13,616 bases of DNA from Candidatus Treponema faecavium (lineage in GTDB: Bacteria; Spirochaetota; Spirochaetia; Treponematales; Treponemataceae), in the NCBI GenBank assembly GCA_019113455.1, contig DXHG01000088.1, positions 1 to 13,616 of the forward strand, in the 5' to 3' direction. The position numbers were made by a program, and so were the translations under genes. Positions within the stretch are counted from its first letter, which is position 1, and every line of letters starts with the position of its first letter. The notes under the pieces are model-generated. The model saw only the letters and a program-made list of their open reading frames with translations, was not told the origin of the DNA and did no database searches. This document shows, in pieces, positions 12,414 through 13,616 of this stretch.

Positions 12414-12449
12414 TTTGGCGGGAAAAAACATATCATCGGAGCGTCTGCA

Positions 12450-13574
12450 ATGGCTACAAAGCTTGATTTGAGGGAATTCAACAAAAGAAACATCTATACT
12501 TTTATTTATGAATCCGATGGAGTTTCCAAGGCGGAAATATCAGCCAAACTTCAATTGAGCTTGCAAACCGTCAGTCACAATTTATCGGAGCTGAAAGCGC
12601 AAGGATTGATTTGTGAAGCAGGAACGTTTAATTCTACGGGCGGCCGCAAACCGAAAATCATCCGAGTTGTACCGGATTCGTATTTCGCTGTCGGAATCGA
12701 CATCACGAAAAATCATGTCGGTCTCGTCCTGATCGATTTGAAATGCAATGTGCTGCACAGCGTCCGGCTTCATCTTGAATTCCGCGATACACCTGCTTAT
12801 TTTGAACAGTTTGGAAAAATCCTGCAGAACTTTCTCTCTGGTGCAGCTGTAAAAGTGAATCGTGAAAAGATACTCGGTGCGGGCGTTTCGCTGCCCGCCA
12901 TCATTTCCGCCGATGGAAAGCGCGTAACGTATCTGAAAATTTTTGAAGCGGCGGACAATCTGTACGAAAAATTATCCGCCGTAATTCCGTTCCCGTTTTT
13001 GCTGTTCAACGACGCGAACGCAGGCGGCGCCGCCGAAATCCGATTCCGGAAATCTGTTCAAAAAATCGTGTATCTGTCTCTCAGCAACAGCGTCGGCGGC
13101 GCAGTAATGTACACCGACAGTCTGTACCGCGGCGACAACCAGCGCAGCGGGGAGTTCGGACATTTGACACTCAAAGAGAACGGACTCCCGTGCTATTGCG
13201 GCAAAACAGGCTGCGCGGATGCGTACTGCAACGCGAGGCTTTTGTCCGACATCACCGACGGAGATTTGTCGGAGTTTTTCATCCGTGTAAAAAACGGTGA
13301 CAAAACCTGCGTCCGTGAATTCCGCAAGTATTTGAAAAATCTTTCCCTTCTTGTCCATAATCTGCGGATGTGTTTTGACTGCGACATCGTGCTCGGCGGA
13401 TACGTCGGTTCATATATGGAAGATTTTATCCAGGAGTTTTCTGCTATGGTCAGCGAGCGCAATCCGTTTGAAACGGACTGCGGATATGTCAAAAGCTGCT
13501 CTTTTAAGCTGGAAGCGTCCGCGGTCGGCGCAGCGCTGTATTTCGTACGCGGATTTTTGAAAAACATCGGCTGA
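12450..13574 (+). CDS. ROK-family transcriptional regulator (NagC/Mlc/XylR type)
   Basis: A 374-residue cytosolic regulator. Residues about 10-60 form a winged helix-turn-helix (IYTFIYESDGVSKAEISAKLQLSLQTVSHNLSELKAQGLI) followed by the wing TGGRKPK. The ROK sugar-binding domain starts at about 78 (YFAVGIDITKNHVGLVLIDL), with LFNDANAGGAAE (185-196), SGEFGH (233-238) and the zinc motif of His238, Cys248, Cys250 and Cys255 in CYCGKTGC. These proteins repress sugar-uptake or utilisation genes until a sugar or sugar phosphate binds. The ATG at 12450 has GGAG 8 nt upstream; a TTG-initiated extension to 12354 is open but lacks similarity. By eye, the gene is more AT-rich and uses different codons than its neighbours. 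Its targets are probably just beyond the window, where a -35-like site is visible. Confidence 0.9.
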   Translation: MATKLDLREFNKRNIYTFIYESDGVSKAEISAKLQLSLQTVSHNLSELKAQGLICEAGTFNSTGGRKPKIIRVVPDSYFAVGIDITKNHVGLVLIDLKCNVLHSVRLHLEFRDTPAYFEQFGKILQNFLSGAAVKVNREKILGAGVSLPAIISADGKRVTYLKIFEAADNLYEKLSAVIPFPFLLFNDANAGGAAEIRFRKSVQKIVYLSLSNSVGGAVMYTDSLYRGDNQRSGEFGHLTLKENGLPCYCGKTGCADAYCNARLLSDITDGDLSEFFIRVKNGDKTCVREFRKYLKNLSLLVHNLRMCFDCDIVLGGYVGSYMEDFIQEFSAMVSERNPFETDCGYVKSCSFKLEASAVGAALYFVRGFLKNIG

Positions 13575-13603
13575 AATACCAGTAAAATATTTTTCTTTTT
13601 TTC

Positions 13604-13609
13604 TTGACT
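13604..13609 (+). promoter_or_regulatory. Possible -35 element of the next transcription unit
   Basis: TTGACT matches the -35 consensus at five of six positions and follows a T-rich stretch after the ROK stop codon. The matching -10 would fall beyond the window edge, so it cannot be confirmed. Confidence 0.3.
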
Positions 13610-13616
13610 TCTTGGA

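Overview
The window looks like a chromosomal stretch of a moderately GC-rich anaerobe, most likely a spirochaete of the Treponema type. This is an inference from a cystalysin-like C-S lyase, a SlyD with a cysteine-rich tail, a rhodanese lipoprotein with a relaxed lipobox, and a YgiQ-type radical SAM protein. No rRNA, tRNA, phage or transposase gene was seen.

Region 1 (1-6163, minus strand) is one co-directional cluster, read right to left: a MalY/PatB PLP C-S lyase, an SLC1-type amino-acid/cation symporter, RidA, a small glutaredoxin-like protein, two paralogous UPF0597/L-cysteine desulfidase-family proteins, and the start of a GNAT acetyltransferase cut off by the window edge. Together they read as an import-and-degradation pathway for cysteine, cystine or a related small amino acid. 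Uptake is followed by beta-elimination to pyruvate, ammonia and sulfide, RidA clears reactive 2-aminoacrylate, and a thiol protein may provide reduction. One of the two desulfidase paralogues lacks the N-terminal cysteine.

Region 2 (6164-7197) is a divergent promoter region with two candidate sigma-70 promoters, direct repeats 30 bp apart and dyads. It precedes a plus-strand XRE regulator with a C-terminal domain I do not recognise and a strong intrinsic terminator.

Region 3 (7198-7727) has no gene but is densely structured. It holds a 15-bp inverted repeat and a pair of 16-bp terminal-like inverted repeats. Between the latter lies an array of nine palindromic 15-mers built on TTTGCCGATGGCAAA at a 22-23 bp pitch, with spacers 7,8,7,7,7,7,8,7. 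The whole 193-bp array is an ungapped imperfect palindrome about base 7483. It is insulated from its neighbours by an upstream terminator and a downstream promoter. I regard it as the most unusual object in the window.

Region 4 (7728-12165) holds housekeeping and accessory genes: bifunctional NAD(P)H-hydrate repair enzyme (plus), a perfect 18-bp bidirectional terminator, a SlyD-like FKBP prolyl isomerase (minus), and a two-gene unit of YgiQ radical SAM protein and rhodanese lipoprotein overlapping by 4 nt (minus). The Nnr and SlyD genes both look leaderless, with -10 hexamers 6-7 bp from the ATG.

Region 5 (12166-13616) has a dyad upstream of ygiQ, a promoter, a ROK-family sugar-responsive regulator (plus) that looks more AT-rich than its neighbours, and a possible -35 element for a following transcription unit.
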